A stretch of 30,560 bases of DNA from JBBAGE01 sp041655055 (GTDB lineage Bacteria > Pseudomonadota > Alphaproteobacteria > Rhodobacterales > Rhodobacteraceae): NCBI GenBank assembly GCA_041655055.1, contig JBBAGE010000009.1, forward strand, positions 1 through 30,560. Direction: 5' to 3'. The position numbers were made by a program, and so were the translations under genes. Within the stretch, counting starts at the first letter, position 1. The number at the start of each line of letters is the position of its first letter. Shown here piece after piece: positions 23,539 to 30,560 of the stretch. The notes below the pieces were generated by a model. The model had not been told where the DNA came from. It did not search any database and was given only the letters and a program-made list of their open reading frames with translations.

Positions 23539-23584
23539 TGCATGACCCGGCCCGCCGCAGGGCGGGCCGCTGACCGGAGCGCCC

Positions 23585-24079
23585 ATGCAAACCGCCAATC
23601 TGACCCCCGATGAAATCAAGGCCCTGCCCTATCGCCCCTGTGTCGGCGTGATGATGATCAATGCCGCGGGCCGCGTTTTTGCCGGCACCCGCATCGATAC
23701 GCCGGGCGCATGGCAGATGCCCCAAGGCGGCATCGACCACGGCGAAACCCCGGTTCAGGCCGCGTTACGCGAATTGACCGAGGAAACCGGCGTTGCCCCC
23801 GATCTGGTCCGGGTCGAGGCCGAACTGCCCGAATGGCTGACCTATGACCTGCCCCCGCATCTGATGGGCCGCGTCTGGGGCGGCAAATATCGCGGCCAGA
23901 AACAGCGCTGGTTCCTGCTGCGCTTTACCGGGCGCGACGACCAGATCCGCATCGAGACCGAGCACCCCGAATTCAGTAGCTGGGACTGGCTTGCCCCTGA
24001 TGATCTGGTGGCGCGTATCGTGCCGTTCAAACGCGCGATCTATGCCGCCGTGGTGGCAGGCTTTGCCGATCGGCTCTGA
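23585..24079 (+). CDS. rppH: RNA pyrophosphohydrolase (Nudix)
   Basis: 164 aa. It removes pyrophosphate from mRNA 5' ends to start RNase E decay. N-terminal LPYRPCVGVMMINAAGRVFAG and PGAWQMPQGGIDHGE are typical of RppH. The Nudix box runs from GGIDHGETPVQAAL to RELTEETG with all Glu and Arg positions kept. The C-terminal part has QKQRWFLLRFTG and EFSSWDWLAPDDLV. CGGAG precedes the ATG by 8 bases. It ends the gpmI-envC-ctpA-rppH run. Confidence 0.95.
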   Translation: MQTANLTPDEIKALPYRPCVGVMMINAAGRVFAGTRIDTPGAWQMPQGGIDHGETPVQAALRELTEETGVAPDLVRVEAELPEWLTYDLPPHLMGRVWGGKYRGQKQRWFLLRFTGRDDQIRIETEHPEFSSWDWLAPDDLVARIVPFKRAIYAAVVAGFADRL

Positions 24080-24149
24080 CCCCGACCCTTGCATCTTTTC
24101 AAATTCGTCATTATGAATGTGTCTGGTTTGATTAGAACAGGTGAATGGC

Positions 24150-24359
24150 GTGAAATTGCGTATTTTGACGGGGCTCTTGATGGGCACGATGATGTCGGTT
24201 GTCATGTCGGCCTTCATCACGGCGGTGAATACCGGGTTTGACGCGGGCTATCCCGGGCGCTGGCTTCAGGCGTGGTTTGTCGACTGGCTGATTGCCGTGC
24301 CATTGGCCGTGATCGTCAGCCCCCTGGCACGGCAATTGGCCGAACGGCTGATGCGCTGA
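24150..24359 (+). CDS. DUF2798-family small membrane protein, GTG start
   Basis: 69 aa from GTG at 24150, chosen because AGGTGA (complementary to the anti-SD end) lies 5 bases before it; GTG at 24141 would add three residues. There are two membrane helices: LTGLLMGTMMSVVMSAFITA and WFVDWLIAVPLAVIVSPLA, with a conserved-type PGRWLQAW between them. Function unknown. Its stop abuts the stop of the convergent transglycosylase gene with no gap. Confidence 0.8.
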   Translation: MKLRILTGLLMGTMMSVVMSAFITAVNTGFDAGYPGRWLQAWFVDWLIAVPLAVIVSPLARQLAERLMR

Positions 24360-24362
24360 TCA
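24357..24362. other. Back-to-back stop codons TGATCA (DUF2798 / transglycosylase)
   Basis: TGA of the DUF2798 gene (24357-24359) and reverse TGA of the transglycosylase (24360-24362) form TGATCA, the same zero-gap arrangement as at 18681-18686. Confidence 0.9.
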
Positions 24363-25628
24363 GCGCCGCAACAGCGCCAGCAACTGCTGCGACGGATAGC
24401 CATCGGGCGTCACCCCCACCGCACTTTGAAAGCTGCGGATCGCGTTGATCGTATTGGGGCCGATGATGCCGTCGATCTTGTCGTTCAGGTAACCCCGATT
24501 GGCCAGCAATTGCTGCACCTGTTCGCGTTCCAATGAATTTAGCGGCGCATCCCCGCGCGGCCAGCCGGCCTGAATCGCCGGGCCGCCGCGCAGCCGGTCG
24601 GCCAGGTGCCCCACCCCGATCACATAGGATGTGGCGCGGTTGTAACGCTCGATCACGCCGAAATTGGCAAAGACCATGAAGACCGCGCCATTGGCCCCCG
24701 CCGGCAACAGGATCGAGGCCGGCCCATGATCGGGCACGACAAAGCCATCCATATTCCCCACGCCAAGCCGCGCCCATTCAGCCGGCGTTTTCGTGACCGA
24801 ACGGCTGGCCAGCGCATAATCGAACCCGCGTGGCAGGCGCACTTCGACCCCCCATGGCTGACCCCGGTTCCAGCCGAACCGCGCCAGATAGGCCGCCGTT
24901 GATGCCAGCGCATCCGCCGGATTATCCGACCAGATATCGCGCTTGCCATCGCCGGTGAAATCCACCGCATATTCCAGATAGGATGTCGGCATGAACTGGG
25001 TATGCCCCATCGCGCCCGCCCATGATCCGGTCATCGCGCGCGGGGCCACGTCGCCTGCCTGCACGATCTGCAGCGCCGCGATCAGTTGTTGTTCAAAAAA
25101 CGCGCCGCGCCGCCCGTCGAATGCCAGCGTCGCCAGCGCATCCAGAATCGGCGTCGTGCCGCGATGTTCGCCATAGGCGCTTTCCAGCCCCCAGACGGCC
25201 ACGACGATATGTTTATCAACGCCGTATCGCGCCTCGATCTGATCCAGCACGGCGGCATGACGTTCCAGCGCCGCCCGGCCGTTACGGATGCGGGTGTCGG
25301 AGGCGGCGGAATCAAGGTAATCCCAGATCGGGCGGACGAATTCCGACTGGTTGCCATCGCTTGTGATCACATCGGCGCGGTAGCGGATATCCCGCAGCGC
25401 CAGATCCAGCGTCCCCGCAGAAATCCCCGCAGCCAGCGCGCGCGGGCGAAACCCGTCCAGCCAGCGGGAAAATTCGGCATTCGCGGCTTCACGCACCTGA
25501 ATGATCTGCGCCACATCGGGCCGCGCCAGCGGGCGCGGCGAGGTTTCGATCGTTGCGCCCTGCGCCCAGCCCGACAGGGGCGAAAGGCCCGCGGCCATGA
25601 TCGCCGCGCCCATTGCGTTTCTTGCCAT
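24360..25628 (-). CDS. MltB-family lytic murein transglycosylase with C-terminal peptidoglycan-binding domain
   Basis: 422 aa. A Sec signal peptide (AMGAAIMAAGLSPLSGWAQG) without a lipobox Cys makes it soluble and periplasmic. The SLT_2/MltB domain spans about residues 45-340: FRPRALAAGISAGTLD, catalytic Glu in VAVWGLESAYGEHRG, GSWAGAMGHTQFMPTSYLEY, and DFTGDGKRDIWSDNPADAL, then VFANFGVIERYNRATSYVIG. A PG_binding_1 domain ends the protein (about 355-420: VQQLLANRGYLNDKIDGIIG, IRSFQSAVGVTPDGYPSQQL). It cleaves glycan strands to 1,6-anhydro ends. AGGTGA precedes the ATG at 25628. It lies 89 bases downstream of rnr. Confidence 0.94.
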   Translation of the reverse strand: MARNAMGAAIMAAGLSPLSGWAQGATIETSPRPLARPDVAQIIQVREAANAEFSRWLDGFRPRALAAGISAGTLDLALRDIRYRADVITSDGNQSEFVRPIWDYLDSAASDTRIRNGRAALERHAAVLDQIEARYGVDKHIVVAVWGLESAYGEHRGTTPILDALATLAFDGRRGAFFEQQLIAALQIVQAGDVAPRAMTGSWAGAMGHTQFMPTSYLEYAVDFTGDGKRDIWSDNPADALASTAAYLARFGWNRGQPWGVEVRLPRGFDYALASRSVTKTPAEWARLGVGNMDGFVVPDHGPASILLPAGANGAVFMVFANFGVIERYNRATSYVIGVGHLADRLRGGPAIQAGWPRGDAPLNSLEREQVQQLLANRGYLNDKIDGIIGPNTINAIRSFQSAVGVTPDGYPSQQLLALLRR

Positions 25629-25717
25629 GATTCACCTGCTCGTGTCTTTTTTGGCAGTTTAGCGTGAATCCGGGCGCGGCCAAAGCAAAGAAACCCTGCC
25701 GTTGCGGAACCCCGCCG

Positions 25718-27979
25718 CTAGCCACGGCGGCGGCGTTTGACCTTTTTGGCGATCTTGGCGGATTTGCGTTTCGCAACCGCGCCCTTGCGCCCCGGGGCGG
25801 GGGGTTTTTGCTTGCGCCGCCCCGCGCCCGCGCCGCCGCCCGGCAGGCCCTTGTCGTCGATTTCCAGCAGTTCGAGCGTCAACCCGCCGGTCATGGGCGT
25901 GGCCTCGGCCAGCCGCACCAGAACCCGCTGCCCGACGGTAATTTCCAGCCCGGATTCCGACCCTTTCAACGTCTGGCTATCGGCATCGAAGTGAAAGAAT
26001 TCCCTCCCGATGCTGCGCACTGGAATCAGCCCGTCCGCCCCGGTTTCATCCAGTTTGACAAAGGCCCCGAACCGCTGAATCCCCGAAATCCGCCCGGTGA
26101 ATTCGGCCCCCACCCGCTCGGCCAGATAGGCGGCCAGATAACGGTCGGTCGTGTCGCGTTCGGCCATCATGGAACGACGTTCGGTTTCGGATATATGCAC
26201 CGCCGTATCGGCCAGCCGCGTCATGTCATCGGCGCTCAGCCCGTCATCGCCCCAGCCATGCGCGGTGATCAGCGCGCGGTGCACGATCAGATCCGCATAG
26301 CGCCGGATGGGCGAGGTGAAATGCGCATAGGCCCGCAGCGCCAGCCCGAAATGGCCCAGATTTTCGGGGTGGTAATAGGCCTGCGTCATCGCGCGCAGGG
26401 TGGATATATTGATCAGCTCATCCTGATCGGTGCCCTCGGCCTGTGCGAGCAGCCGGTTCAGATGGCTGGTGTGCAGCACCTGCCCCTTGGCCAGCGTAAA
26501 GCCCGACGCCTGCGCCACTTCGCGCAAGGCATCAAGTTTCAGCGGGCTTGGTTCTTCGTGCACGCGAAACAGCAGCGGACGGTGGCGGGCGAACAATTCT
26601 TCGGCGGCGGCGACATTGGCCAGCACCATGAATTCCTCGATCAGGCGATGCGCATCATGGCGTTCGGCAAAATCGACCGATACCACCTTGCCATCATCAT
26701 CCAGCACGATACGCCGTTCGGGCAGGTCAAGCTCAAGCGGCTGCCGGCGGGCGCGGGCCGATTTAAGCGCCTCATAAGCGGCGAAAAGCGGTGTGATCAC
26801 CTCATCCATCAGCGGCGCACAGCGGTCATTCGGCGTGCCACTGACGGCGGCATGCACCTCGCCATAACTTAGCGAAGCGTGCGAGCGCATCATCGCGCGC
26901 ATGAACCGATGGCTGATTTTATCGCCCGTCGCGGAAATCTGCATCCGCACGGCGATACAGGCGCGCGCCACGCCTTCGTGCAGGCTGCACAGATCGCCCG
27001 ACAGCCGGTCGGGCAGCATCGGCACCACGCGGTCTGGGAAATAGGTGGAATTGCCACGTTTGTGGGCCTCGTGATCCAGCGCGGAACCGGGGGTGACGTA
27101 ATGCGCCACATCGGCAATCGCGACCCAGATCACATGGCCGCCGGGGTTGGCCGGATCGCTATCGGGCGCAGCCAGCACCGCATCGTCGCGGTCGCGCGCA
27201 TCAACCGGATCGATCGTGACCAGCGGCAGATCGCGCAGATCATCGCGCCCCTTCATGCCGGCGGGTTTGGCGGCATCAGTCTGGGCAATCACGTCATCGG
27301 GGATACCATGCTGATGGATCGCGATCAGCGATACGGCACGCGGCGCACCCGGATCGCCCAGCCGTGTGATCACACGCGCGAGCGGCAGGCCCAGCCGCCC
27401 CCCGGGCCCGGTTTGCTCGGCCTCGACCAATTCACCGTCACGGGCGCCATGTTCCTGACCGGGTTTGACGATCCAGTTTTTGCTGATGCCCTTATCGATC
27501 GGCGTGATATGCCCCCCCTCGGCGGTTTTACGGAAAATCCCCACGACTTTATGCGGGTTGGTGCCGATCTTGCGGATCAGCCGGGCCTCATAGGCGTGAT
27601 CTTCGCCCCCGGTTTCCGTCAGCCGGCCCAAAATCCGATCCCCCGCCCCAAGCGCCGGGTCGGATGCGCGCAGCAGCAGCAAAACCCGCGGTTCTGCGCC
27701 CTCGCCCTGCCATTCCAGCGGGCGCGCGAACAGATCGCCCGCCGCATCGGGCGCCATGACCTGCAACACCGAAACCGGCGGCAGTTTTTCCAGGTCGCGA
27801 TAAGATTTGGCACGCTTGCGCAGATGGCCTTCGGCCTCAAGCTCTTTCAACAGGCGTTTCAGGTCGATACGCGCCGCGCCTTTGATTCCAAAGGCCTTGG
27901 CGATATCGCGTTTGGTCGTCAGGGCGGGATTTTCGGAAATCCATTGCAGGATTTCGTCCTTGCTGGGAATGGTGCTCAT
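25718..27979 (-). CDS. rnr: Ribonuclease R
   Basis: 753 aa, processive 3'-5' exoribonuclease for structured RNA. Domains in order: N-terminal winged helix (DEILQWISENPALTTKRDIA), cold-shock domains (GDLFARPLEW; DRILGRLTE), the RNB catalytic domain from about residue 250 with the Asp-rich motif IDPVDARDRDDAVLA, then VTPGSALDHEAHKRGNSTYF and LPDRLSGDLCSL, HFTSPIRRYADLIVH, the S1 domain (EFTGRISGIQRFGAFVKLDE) and a Lys/Arg-rich tail (about the last 35 residues, ending KKVKRRRRG). The ribosome site at the 27979 ATG is weak. It follows dapE after 72 bases. Confidence 0.97.
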   Translation of the reverse strand: MSTIPSKDEILQWISENPALTTKRDIAKAFGIKGAARIDLKRLLKELEAEGHLRKRAKSYRDLEKLPPVSVLQVMAPDAAGDLFARPLEWQGEGAEPRVLLLLRASDPALGAGDRILGRLTETGGEDHAYEARLIRKIGTNPHKVVGIFRKTAEGGHITPIDKGISKNWIVKPGQEHGARDGELVEAEQTGPGGRLGLPLARVITRLGDPGAPRAVSLIAIHQHGIPDDVIAQTDAAKPAGMKGRDDLRDLPLVTIDPVDARDRDDAVLAAPDSDPANPGGHVIWVAIADVAHYVTPGSALDHEAHKRGNSTYFPDRVVPMLPDRLSGDLCSLHEGVARACIAVRMQISATGDKISHRFMRAMMRSHASLSYGEVHAAVSGTPNDRCAPLMDEVITPLFAAYEALKSARARRQPLELDLPERRIVLDDDGKVVSVDFAERHDAHRLIEEFMVLANVAAAEELFARHRPLLFRVHEEPSPLKLDALREVAQASGFTLAKGQVLHTSHLNRLLAQAEGTDQDELINISTLRAMTQAYYHPENLGHFGLALRAYAHFTSPIRRYADLIVHRALITAHGWGDDGLSADDMTRLADTAVHISETERRSMMAERDTTDRYLAAYLAERVGAEFTGRISGIQRFGAFVKLDETGADGLIPVRSIGREFFHFDADSQTLKGSESGLEITVGQRVLVRLAEATPMTGGLTLELLEIDDKGLPGGGAGAGRRKQKPPAPGRKGAVAKRKSAKIAKKVKRRRRG

Positions 27980-28051
27980 GTCAAAATCCGTAACACGGCG
28001 CGAAATGCGACGCCATTGCCAAACATATGGTAGCGGCGAAAGTGCCTCCGG

Positions 28052-29191
28052 CTAGGCAAAATATGTCTGTAAAATGCGCAGGTAGATGTTTTTCAGCGCG
28101 ATGATATCCGCCACGGGCACGCGTTCATCGACCTGATGCATCGTATCGCCCACCAGCCCGAATTCCACCACCGGGCAGTGATCCTTGACGAAGCGCGCAT
28201 CCGACGTCCCCCCCGAGGTGGACAATTCCGGGCGCAGACCGGTTTCCAGTTCCACCGCATCCGCCACCAGATCCGACAGCGCGCCGGGCGGGGTCAGGAA
28301 ACTTTCGCCCGAAATGCTGGTGGTCAGGTCGAATTCAATGCCGGTATCGCGCGCCACGTCATCCACCTCGGCCTGCAACCAGTCGCGCAGGCTGGCGCCG
28401 CTATGCAGATCGTTGAACCGGATATTCACGCCCGCGGAACATTCGGCCGGGATGACATTGGTGGCGGCATTGCCGGTATCGATCGTCGTGATCGCAAGGG
28501 TTGAGGCATCGAAATGATCGCTGCCGGTATCAAGCACATGCCCCGCCAGCCGATCCAGCAGCCGCACCATCGCCGGCAGCGGATTGCGGGCGCGGTGCGG
28601 ATAGGCCACATGCCCCTGTTGCCCGCGCGCAACAATGCGCGCATTGATCGAGCCGCGCCGCCCGATCTTCATCATCTCGCCCATCACATGCGGACAGGTG
28701 GGTTCGCCCACCAGACAGGCGGACATGGCTTCGCCCGTCTGCGCCATGAAATCCAACAGCTCCACGGTGCCATCGGTGGCGGGGCCTTCTTCATCCCCCG
28801 TCAGGGTCACGATCAGCGCGCCATCGGGGGGCGTGTCGCGCACAAAATCAATCGCCGCCGCGACAAAGGCCGCCACGCCCGATTTCATATCAACCGCGCC
28901 GCGCCCCCAAAGCACGCCATCCGCGATCTCGCCGCCAAAGGGTGGCCGGGTCCAGGCCGCGGCATCGCCCACGGGCACAACATCGGTATGGCCGTTGAAA
29001 CCAAAGGTTTTTGCATGACCTTTGGCCCCCCAACGCGCGAACAGGTTTGCCACGCCGCCGCGATCCACGCGGGTGCAATCAAACCCGCCATCGCGAAGCA
29101 GCGTTTCCAGCAGCACCAGCGCGCCGCCTTCAACCGGTGTTACCGAAGGGCAGCGGATCAGCCGCGCGGTCAGATCGACGGGATCGGTCAT
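28052..29191 (-). CDS. dapE: Succinyl-diaminopimelate desuccinylase
   Basis: 379 aa M20-family di-zinc amidohydrolase of the succinylase lysine/mDAP route. Seen: RCPSVTPVEGGALVLLE, zinc ligands in FNGHTDVVPVGD and WGRGAVDMKSGVAAF, the catalytic and zinc Glu pair in LTGDEEGPATDGT, GRRGSINARIVARGQQGHVAYPHRA, and C-terminal TSGGTSDARFVKDHCPVVEFGLVG (quoted in part) with the His ligand in TMHQVDERVPV. No ribosome site is seen; the ATG overlaps the stop of the upstream gene as ATGA, implying coupled translation. DapD, which makes its precursor, is encoded at the right edge on the same strand. Confidence 0.97.
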   Translation of the reverse strand: MTDPVDLTARLIRCPSVTPVEGGALVLLETLLRDGGFDCTRVDRGGVANLFARWGAKGHAKTFGFNGHTDVVPVGDAAAWTRPPFGGEIADGVLWGRGAVDMKSGVAAFVAAAIDFVRDTPPDGALIVTLTGDEEGPATDGTVELLDFMAQTGEAMSACLVGEPTCPHVMGEMMKIGRRGSINARIVARGQQGHVAYPHRARNPLPAMVRLLDRLAGHVLDTGSDHFDASTLAITTIDTGNAATNVIPAECSAGVNIRFNDLHSGASLRDWLQAEVDDVARDTGIEFDLTTSISGESFLTPPGALSDLVADAVELETGLRPELSTSGGTSDARFVKDHCPVVEFGLVGDTMHQVDERVPVADIIALKNIYLRILQTYFA

Positions 29192-29565
29192 TGCGGGCGA
29201 CCGGGCGTGCGCGGATCGCCGACTTCGGAATAAAGCGGCGTCATCTGCGCCACGATGACCGAATTTTCATCCAAGGCGCGCTGCATCAGGGCCTGTTCGT
29301 CGTGGTCAATCTCATGCCCCTCGGCCAGACGTTCCTCTAGCGTGCCATAGCCGGTCACATCCAGCGGCGCCAATTCAGCCTGTTTCAAAATGGCAACGGT
29401 TTCGCGCACGGCCTCGGGCTCGTCCACGCCGCTGGCATAGATCAAAAGTGCTGCGCCCAAAGCATCGTCGGGCAGGCCATCGCCGGCTTTGCGGCCCACC
29501 TCGACCAGCAGGGTATAGACCTTTTGGCGCGAAGGCTTTTTGGGCGGGGGCGGGGTGTCGGACAT
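29188..29565 (-). CDS. Conserved hypothetical protein coupled to dapE
   Basis: 125 aa, acidic, no signal peptide or membrane segment. It begins with a proline/lysine-rich tail (MSDTPPPPKKPSRQK), then a helical body (VYTLLVEVGRKAGDGLPDDA, LLIYASGVDEPEAVRETVAI, YGTLEERLAEGHEIDHDEQA, NSVIVAQMTPLYSEVG). I do not recognise a family. Its TGA overlaps the dapE ATG by ATGA. The start at 29565 is chosen by domain extent; longer in-frame starts up to 29868 run through the YetF gene. Its position suggests a role with dapE or simple co-expression. Confidence 0.75.
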   Translation of the reverse strand: MSDTPPPPKKPSRQKVYTLLVEVGRKAGDGLPDDALGAALLIYASGVDEPEAVRETVAILKQAELAPLDVTGYGTLEERLAEGHEIDHDEQALMQRALDENSVIVAQMTPLYSEVGDPRTPGRPQ

Positions 29566-29608
29566 GCGGGCTCTCGGGCTGACAGGGGCCTTATCCGCTT
29601 CGCAAATT

Positions 29609-30295
29609 TTACGCGCCCGGGCAAGAGGTGGCGGCAGTAAACCCCGCGTGTTCGCAATCGGGGCAGGTGGTATCGTCGCGCCCCGCCGCAAGACTGCCGC
29701 AGTAGATGCAGCAAGGTTGATCGCGCAGCCCCGGCTGCGGCGGGGGGCGCACCTCAAGCGGGGGAACGATGGCAAGCCCGGGTTTTGGCGGATCGGCGCG
29801 GAATATCGACATCTGCCCGCTGGCCTCAAGATAGGCATGGCGGACCTCGCCCAGATTGCGGATGCCATGCAGGCGCAAGATCTCGGTCAGTTCCGCCGCA
29901 CCCATGGCGCGCGTGGCAAGACCGTCACACAGGATGCGGCCGTCACGCACCACCTCGATCGGGCCGCCATCGATGACCCGTTTCGCGGTGCGGTAACGGC
30001 GGATCAGCATGTCGATCGCCTTGTCCAGCAATACGATCACCGTGATTGCCAGCATCGCATGCAACAGCGGCACCTCGGGGTAAAACATCGCATCCCCCAC
30101 GGCCGAGCCAAGCCCGATCACCAGCAGGAATTCCACCACCGAAAGTTGCGCAATACTGCGCCCGCCGATCCAGCGCAGCAAAATCAGCGTGTAAACATAG
30201 ATGACCACCGTTCGAAAGACGATTTCAAACAGGAATAGCGGCGGCTGATCACCTATAAAAAGACGCAGCAGATCAAAGGGGGATATCGGTTCCAT
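29609..30295 (-). CDS. YetF/DUF421-family membrane protein with C-terminal zinc ribbon
   Basis: 228 aa. The N-terminal three membrane helices (LFLFEIVFRTVVIYVYTLIL, QLSVVEFLLVIGLGSAVGD, LLHAMLAITVIVLLDKAID) lead to the cytosolic YetF domain (KRVIDGGPIEVVRDGRI, MGAAELTEILRLHGIRNLGE, VRHAYLEASGQMSIFRAD). After a Pro-rich linker, about residues 170-190, comes an added module with CIYC and CPDC, 11 residues apart, as in a zinc ribbon. YetF proteins are of unknown function. Downstream by 43 bases is the hypothetical gene before dapE. An ATG at 30299 in another frame does not apply. Confidence 0.85.
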   Translation of the reverse strand: MEPISPFDLLRLFIGDQPPLFLFEIVFRTVVIYVYTLILLRWIGGRSIAQLSVVEFLLVIGLGSAVGDAMFYPEVPLLHAMLAITVIVLLDKAIDMLIRRYRTAKRVIDGGPIEVVRDGRILCDGLATRAMGAAELTEILRLHGIRNLGEVRHAYLEASGQMSIFRADPPKPGLAIVPPLEVRPPPQPGLRDQPCCIYCGSLAAGRDDTTCPDCEHAGFTAATSCPGA

Positions 30296-30359
30296 TCATG
30301 CACCAGAGCAATCCGGCGCAATAACCGGCTAGGCACAACCACGCCCGCCCCGAAAAGTT

Positions 30360-30390
30360 CCCGCCCCGCACGGAATTTTTTCGGGGCGGG
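30360..30390 (-). terminator. Hairpin after dapD
   Basis: On the minus strand, CCCGCCCCG (30390-30382) and CGGGGCGGG (30368-30360) form a 9-bp perfect stem with a 13-base A-rich loop, followed by AACTTTT. A second copy of CCCGCCCCG on the plus strand (30344-30352) can pair with the same upstream arm, giving an alternative fold. It lies 27 bases after the dapD stop. Confidence 0.5.
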
Positions 30391-30416
30391 GCAGGTTTTT
30401 ACGCGTATGCGTGGGA

Positions 30417-30560
30417 TCAGTCGCGCAGCAATTCGTTGATGCCGGTTTTCGAGCGGGTGCGTTCATCCACCCGTTTCACGATCACCGCACAATAAAGGTG
30501 CACACCGTTTTTCGACGGCATCGATCCGGCCACCACCACCGAATAGGGCGGCACTTCGCC
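30417..30560 (-). CDS. dapD: 2,3,4,5-tetrahydropyridine-2,6-dicarboxylate N-succinyltransferase, C-terminal fragment
   Basis: The last 47 residues and stop are in the window; the rest lies beyond the right edge. The sequence (GEVPPYSVVVAGSMPSKNGV, LYCAVIVKRVDERTRSKTGI, NELLRD) is the conserved C-terminus of DapD, a left-handed beta-helix acyltransferase. DapD makes the N-succinyl precursor that, after amination by DapC, DapE hydrolyses. The match, and dapE on the same strand 1.2 kb downstream, make the call secure. Confidence 0.93.
   Translation of the reverse strand, partial: GEVPPYSVVVAGSMPSKNGVHLYCAVIVKRVDERTRSKTGINELLRD

Noticed and set aside
22072..23619. 515-codon minus-strand frame opposite ctpA
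   Set aside because: Antisense to a complete S41 peptidase; no domain or ribosome site.
1..30560. CRISPR arrays, insertion sequences, toxin-antitoxin or phage-defence genes
   Set aside because: Reading both strands showed no regularly spaced repeats, transposase, or defence-type domains.

Overview
The window is about 30.5 kb of GC-rich chromosomal DNA from an alphaproteobacterium, most likely of the order Rhodobacterales. The basis is the gene content and order (leuC-leuD ... leuB; rsfS-rlmH; gpmI-envC-ctpA-rppH; dapD ... dapE-rnr), the very GC-rich third codon positions, and one exact CtrA-type box. I saw no insertion sequence, phage, CRISPR array, rRNA gene or integrase. Most of the window is core housekeeping DNA, with an accessory metabolic block between about 1 and 12 kb.

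Layout. (a) 1-900 (-): the N-terminal 300 codons of an LPS-core type glycosyltransferase, running off the left edge. (b) 1015-4399: a LysR regulator, a DoxX-family membrane protein and a two-module VOC dioxygenase on the minus strand, with a divergent alpha/beta hydrolase. This resembles the Bacillus catDE/mhq quinone-catechol detoxification sets, but under a LysR regulator with a candidate operator. (c) 4388-4464 (-): tRNA-Pro(CGG) with encoded CCA and its own promoter; the hydrolase stop codon lies inside the tRNA 3' end. (d) 4511-12044: a divergent catabolic cluster. Leftward: AraC regulator, aldehyde dehydrogenase, SnoaL/NTF2-like protein, EamA transporter. Rightward: periplasmic substrate-binding protein, a second SnoaL/NTF2-like protein, GMC oxidoreductase. 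This is the best candidate for an undescribed pathway: uptake, alcohol oxidation, aldehyde oxidation, and two paralogous small alpha+beta barrel proteins of unknown chemistry. (e) 12077-17478 (-): leucine biosynthesis, leuC-leuD, a terminator, a membrane protein, a secreted EEP-family protein, then leuB. (f) 17479-17792: a divergent leader region with a possible small ORF and attenuator-like hairpin before leuC. (g) 17793-18683 (+): rsfS and rlmH. (h) 18684-19358 (-): a polyprenyl-phosphate sugar transferase behind a perfect CtrA box. (i) 19530-24359 (+): gpmI, an EnvC-like LytM activator, ctpA, rppH and a DUF2798 protein. (j) 24360-30560 (-): an MltB-type transglycosylase, rnr, dapE, a conserved hypothetical, a YetF/DUF421 protein with a C-terminal zinc ribbon, and the 3' end of dapD.

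Functionally, blocks e-j combine leucine and lysine/diaminopimelate synthesis, ribosome maturation, RNA decay and cell-wall remodelling. Blocks b-d look like environmentally tuned detoxification and catabolic functions. Two genes (rsfS and the EEP protein) lack a usable ATG/GTG/TTG at the expected place, and each has an in-frame CTG instead.
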